NCBI GenBank assembly: GCA_025454125.1
Contig: JALOPA010000200.1
Location: 1 to 8,406 of the forward strand
Direction of reading: 5' to 3'
Origin: Thermodesulfobacteriota bacterium
Lineage (GTDB): Bacteria > Desulfobacterota > DSM-4660 > Desulfatiglandales > HGW-15
Length of the DNA stretch: 8,406 nt
Below are positions 6,527-8,406 of this stretch, one piece after another (position 1 is the stretch's first letter; every line of letters starts with the position of its first letter). Made by a program: the position numbers and the translations under genes. Below the pieces are notes generated by a model. That model was not told where the DNA came from and made no database searches. It saw only the letters and a program-made list of their open reading frames with translations.

Positions 6527-6970
6527 TCACCCTGCGCTGATCTCAACCTTCTTGGCCGTCGCCTTCTTGGCTTTAGGCAAAGTGATGCGAAGAACCCCCT
6601 TCTTGTAGGATGCTTTGATTTTCTCTCCATCCACCTCCGATGGAAGCCGCAGGGACCGAAAGAAGGAACCGTAGCTCCGCTCTATTCTGTGGAAGTTCTC
6701 CTCCTGCTCTTCTCGCTCCCGTTTTCTCTCCCCTTTGATGGTCAAAACCTCTCCTGACAGATTCACGTCAATATCCTTGGCTTCCACTCCGGGGATCTCT
6801 GCTTTGACGATGATCTCTTTGGCCGTTTCAGAAACGTCGACGCTCGGCATCCACTCTCCTTCCTCTGCGAATCGGCGGAAAGGCCTCAAGTCGAAAAACC
6901 TGTCGTAGAGCCTTTCCATCTCATTTCTAAGACGATCCATTTCTCCACGCCACGGAATCAAGCTGGACAT
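6527..6970 (-). CDS. Small heat-shock protein, Hsp20/alpha-crystallin family
   Basis: This 147-residue protein has the complete small heat-shock architecture. A short N-terminal arm (MSSLIPWRGEMDRLRNEMERLYDRFF-like region, 1-40) is followed by the alpha-crystallin domain (about 41-134), beginning MPSVDVSE and including AEIPGVEAKDIDV, LTIKGERK and the diagnostic GVLRITLPK (125-133). The C-terminal tail carries the V-E-I version of the IxI anchor (142-144) that docks on neighbouring dimers. Such proteins are ATP-independent holdases that keep unfolding cytoplasmic proteins soluble for DnaK and ClpB. AAGGAGGTGA, nearly a perfect anti-16S match, lies 10 bases before the ATG. The gene is divergent from two other hsp20 genes, and palindromic repeats lie on both sides of it. 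Confidence 0.95.
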   Translation of the reverse strand: MSSLIPWRGEMDRLRNEMERLYDRFFDLRPFRRFAEEGEWMPSVDVSETAKEIIVKAEIPGVEAKDIDVNLSGEVLTIKGERKREREEQEENFHRIERSYGSFFRSLRLPSEVDGEKIKASYKKGVLRITLPKAKKATAKKVEISAG

Positions 6971-6999
6971 AAAGACCTCACCTCCTTTTCAATTTTTTG

Positions 7000-7022
7000 A
7001 ATGAAACCCTAAGGGATTCATT
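7000..7022 (-). promoter_or_regulatory. Imperfect palindrome in the leader of the minus-strand hsp20
   Basis: AATGAA/TTCATT and CCC/GGG pair around a TAA loop with one A-A mismatch. It sits 30-52 bases upstream of the minus-strand hsp20 start. It could be a leader hairpin or an operator; it does not match CIRCE (TTAGCACTC-N9-GAGTGCTAA). Confidence 0.3.
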
Positions 7023-7045
7023 GCCCGCACCTTGCTTCGACATTG

Positions 7046-7111
7046 TCATTCCCGCGAAGGCGGGAATCCAGTCTTGAGGTTCTTTCTGGACACCCGCCTG
7101 CGCGGGTGTGA
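7046..7111. repeat. Second dRS3-like palindromic element
   Basis: Arms of 26 bases (7046-7071 and 7086-7111) are near reverse complements, separated by 14 bases, the same design as the element at 6382-6448. The left arm keeps ATTCCC-N8-GGGAAT; the right arm reads ACACCC-N8-GGGTGT, changed symmetrically so the palindrome is preserved. The outer TTTTTCAGC-type ends of the first copy are absent. It lies in the leader region of the minus-strand hsp20. Confidence 0.85.
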
Positions 7112-7131
7112 CGAGCGTCGCGTGTGCCTTT

Positions 7132-7157
7132 CTACCCCGCTGCTTGCGGCGGGGTAG
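7132..7157. repeat. Palindromic repeat, CTACCCCGC hairpin
   Basis: CTACCCCGC (7132-7140) and GCGGGGTAG (7149-7157) form a perfect 9-bp stem with an 8-base loop, followed by TTCATT. From memory this CCCCGC-TGCTTGCG-GCGGGG type recurs in intergenic DNA of delta-proteobacterial genomes and often neighbours the ATTCCC elements. It differs in sequence from them and lacks a T-run. Confidence 0.7.
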
Positions 7158-7174
7158 TTCATTTCCTGCAAAAA

Positions 7175-7202
7175 AAGTTAATTCAAAGACCAAAGGTGTC
7201 AA
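7175..7202 (-). promoter_or_regulatory. Possible promoter of the minus-strand hsp20
   Basis: A perfect TTGACA (complement of 7197-7202) is followed after 16 bases by TAACTT (complement of 7175-7180), a poor -10 box (three of six). A transcript from here would read through both palindromic repeats, giving a leader of about 200 bases. It faces away from the TTGACA at 7237. Confidence 0.3.
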
Positions 7203-7236
7203 GGTGCTCAAGGTTTCGCGCAGCTCTGTCCGCGTC

Positions 7237-7264
7237 TTGACAAGAATGCAGGGAGAATTATTTT
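7237..7264 (+). promoter_or_regulatory. Candidate sigma-70 promoter of the two-gene hsp20 operon
   Basis: A perfect -35 box TTGACA (7237-7242), a 16-base spacer and TATTTT (7259-7264) lie 126 bases before the first hsp20 start codon. No sigma-32 -10 element (CCCCAT-type) was seen at the right distance, nor a CIRCE operator. Confidence 0.45.
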
Positions 7265-7363
7265 TTTTCAAAACACACGGTCGCCATTGGGCGCTGAAAA
7301 CTTCATTTGAGACGTTCACGTTGTTCGACTTCTTGATTGTTTGTTTTCTTCACTCTTTGGCGA

Positions 7364-7382
7364 TTGCCATTTCTGAAAGGAG
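7364..7382 (+). promoter_or_regulatory. Possible ROSE-like RNA thermometer at the hsp20 ribosome site
   Basis: TTGCC (7364-7368) can pair with GGAG of the ribosome site (7379-7382), leaving one bulged G, and TTT pairs with AAA below a CTG loop. ROSE thermometers of bacterial hsp20 genes use such a U-U/C-G-C-U/C strand with a bulged G against the Shine-Dalgarno sequence. A competing hairpin TGGC-GATT-GCCA (7358-7369) would free the site. The pairing is short and drawn by hand, so this is tentative. Confidence 0.3.
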
Positions 7383-7390
7383 GGATAACC

Positions 7391-7855
7391 ATGATTATCA
7401 GAAGATTCAGCGATTGGCCGACATGGGATGTTAGAAGCCCCTTCGACGAGCTCGAAAGGATGAGAAGGGAGCTGGACAGGCTGGCGGGAGACTTCAGCGG
7501 AAGTGTTTTCAGGCTCCCTACGGCCGGGGTATTTCCCTTAATCAATGTGACAGAGGATCAGAACAATTATTACGTGCGCGCGGAGCTGCCGGGAGTCAAG
7601 ACGGATGAGCTGGACATCTCCGTAACCGGTGAAACCTTGACTCTGTCCGGTGAAAGAAAGCTGCCTGAAGAGAGTGAAAAGGCAAGCTATCACAGGCGGG
7701 AGAGGGAAGCGGGATCTTTCAGCCGGGTCATCTCCCTGCCCGCACGGCTGGATGTGGACAAGGTGAAAGCTCATGCGGAAGACGGAGTTCTGACAGTCGT
7801 TCTTCCGAAGGCCGAATCGGCCAAACCAAGACAGATCAGCGTCAAGAGCTATTGA
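7391..7855 (+). CDS. Small heat-shock protein, Hsp20/alpha-crystallin family
   Basis: This 154-residue cytoplasmic holdase-type chaperone has an N-terminal arm (1-47, FDELERMRRELDRLAGDF helix), an alpha-crystallin domain (about 48-140) beginning PLINVTED with AELPGVKTDELDISVTGETL and GERKLPEES, the diagnostic GVLTVVLPK (132-140), and a C-terminal I-S-V anchor (149-151). The ATG at 7391 is chosen over a TTG at 7337 because GAAAGGAGGGA lies just upstream of it and the 18 extra residues are hydrophobic and unlike the family. It is the first gene of a two-gene operon: the next hsp20 begins 24 bases after its stop, with nearly the same ribosome site. The 5' leader is long enough for temperature-dependent control. 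Confidence 0.95.
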   Translation: MIIRRFSDWPTWDVRSPFDELERMRRELDRLAGDFSGSVFRLPTAGVFPLINVTEDQNNYYVRAELPGVKTDELDISVTGETLTLSGERKLPEESEKASYHRREREAGSFSRVISLPARLDVDKVKAHAEDGVLTVVLPKAESAKPRQISVKSY

Positions 7856-7879
7856 TTTCAGGGAAAGGAGGGACTCGCC

Positions 7880-8290
7880 ATGACGGAGACCGAAACCAAA
7901 TCTTTGCAAGCCAAAGAGAAAAAGGAAGTGACCACTCCTGCGGAGCTGACCAAGCCCGGATTGGTCTTCAACCCCGCAGTGGACATTTTTGAAACCGAAA
8001 AAGAACTCACCCTGCTGGCCGATATGCCGGGGGTCAGAGCCAGGGATCTGAAAATTGACTTGAAAGACAACGTTCTCACTCTGACCGCCGATGAAACGCC
8101 TCTGGAGGGGCCCGAGGAGAAGGATGTTTTGAGAGAGTATCGAACCGGCACCTACTATCGGCAGTTTTCTCTTTCCGACACCATTGATCAGTCCAAAATA
8201 GAGGCGGTCATGAGCGATGGTGTTTTGAGACTCACCCTGCCGAAGGTCGAGGCGGTGACCCCTAGAAAGATCGCCGTTAAAGTTGGATAA
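7880..8290 (+). CDS. Small heat-shock protein, Hsp20 family, divergent paralogue
   Basis: This 136-residue protein has a charged N-terminal arm lacking the usual aromatic helix (rich in Thr, Glu and Lys, 1-28). The alpha-crystallin domain (about 31-122) starts NPAVDIFETEKELTLLADMPGV and contains GVLRLTLPK (114-122); the C-terminal anchor is I-A-V (131-133). The first and second halves differ clearly from the upstream gene, so this is an old paralogue rather than a recent duplicate. Paired hsp20 genes of two classes often form mixed oligomers; that is inference here. AAAGGAGGGA precedes the ATG, repeating the ribosome site of the upstream gene. It is the last gene of the operon, with a hairpin 20 bases after the stop. 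Confidence 0.93.
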   Translation: MTETETKSLQAKEKKEVTTPAELTKPGLVFNPAVDIFETEKELTLLADMPGVRARDLKIDLKDNVLTLTADETPLEGPEEKDVLREYRTGTYYRQFSLSDTIDQSKIEAVMSDGVLRLTLPKVEAVTPRKIAVKVG

Positions 8291-8309
8291 AACCGCATGC
8301 AACTTACCA

Positions 8310-8331
8310 GGGACCGGCTAAGGCCGGTCCC
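8310..8331 (+). terminator. Hairpin terminator of the hsp20 operon
   Basis: GGGACCGGC (8310-8318) and GCCGGTCCC (8323-8331) form a perfect 9-bp stem with a TAAG loop, followed by GTCTTCTT. The T-run is imperfect. If a gene converges from the right it could serve both directions. Confidence 0.7.
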
Positions 8332-8350
8332 GTCTTCTTAAGAGTTTCAA

Positions 8351-8406
8351 TCACAGTTCATCTCGCGCAAACTTGCCCCTGTACTTTCGCAGCATCCCTC
8401 GGAACT
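8351..8406 (-). CDS. Possible C-terminus of a convergent gene (fragment)
   Basis: Entering from the right edge on the minus strand, one frame reads FRGMLRKYRGKFARDEL followed by TGA at 8351-8353. The composition (basic, amphipathic) looks protein-like, and the position just beyond the hairpin fits a converging gene. With 17 residues no family can be named, and it may be chance. Confidence 0.3.
   Translation of the reverse strand, partial: FRGMLRKYRGKFARDEL

Noticed and set aside
5979..6540. Open frames on both strands across 5979-6540 (183 residues minus; 91 residues plus with FPRRRESS and TPACAGVT)
   Set aside because: They are read through the dRS3-like repeat and antisense to the PilZ gene; no family motif or ribosome site.
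6346..7157. CRISPR array or composite transposon around the minus-strand hsp20
   Set aside because: The repeats are palindrome pairs without regular spacers, and no transposase or cas gene is present; two copies alone do not make a transposon.
6978..7319. 113-residue minus-strand open frame containing TPAQAGVQ and WIPAFAGMT
   Set aside because: These peptides are the well-known translation of the ATTCCC palindromic repeats, and NELPRRKQRG is the translation of the neighbouring CCCCGC hairpin. No gene is supported.
7200..7390. CIRCE operator or sigma-32 promoter for the hsp20 operon
   Set aside because: No TTAGCACTC-N9-GAGTGCTAA and no CTTGAA/CCCCAT pair at valid spacing was found.

Overview
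The window looks like a chromosomal segment of a Gram-negative bacterium. The protein types (a secreted Ig-like surface protein, an outer-membrane barrel, a PilZ protein, three Hsp20 chaperones), the sigma-54-like promoter elements and the two intergenic palindrome families suggest a Desulfobacterota-type genome (Syntrophobacter relatives). That placement is inference; no rRNA or marker gene is present.

Layout, left to right. (1) Bases 1-3206, minus strand: one uninterrupted frame of 1068 codons running off the left edge. It encodes a large exported protein with a signal peptide, a tandem-repeated mature N-terminus, a class-I-glutamine-amidotransferase-like fold and several Ig-like modules. 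(2) Bases 3207-3911: about 700 bases without a convincing gene. They hold the leader of the large gene, with two hairpins carrying GGA in the loop and a sigma-54-like site. (3) Bases 3912-4781: an outer-membrane beta-barrel gene (minus) with a strong intrinsic terminator. (4) Bases 4896-5657: a COG3897/ETFB-lysine-methyltransferase-like gene (minus). Its conserved C-terminus is cut off by an in-frame TAG and continues in the same frame for 34 more codons. (5) Bases 5909-6344: a sigma-54-like promoter and a small PilZ-domain gene (plus). (6) Bases 6347-8290: an hsp20 island. One hsp20 on the minus strand lies between two copies of a dRS3-like palindromic element, and a divergent pair of hsp20 genes forms an operon on the plus strand, closed by a hairpin terminator. 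(7) The last 56 bases may hold the C-terminus of a convergent minus-strand gene.

How it fits together. The right half is a proteostasis locus: three small heat-shock proteins of differing sequence are controlled from one divergent intergenic region, which contains back-to-back TTGACA boxes and a possible RNA-thermometer hairpin over the ribosome binding site of the first plus-strand hsp20. The left half consists of envelope and secreted proteins, each apparently transcribed alone. The most noteworthy observations are the in-frame amber codon in the methyltransferase, the covarying palindromic arms of the repeats, and the structured leader of the large secreted protein.
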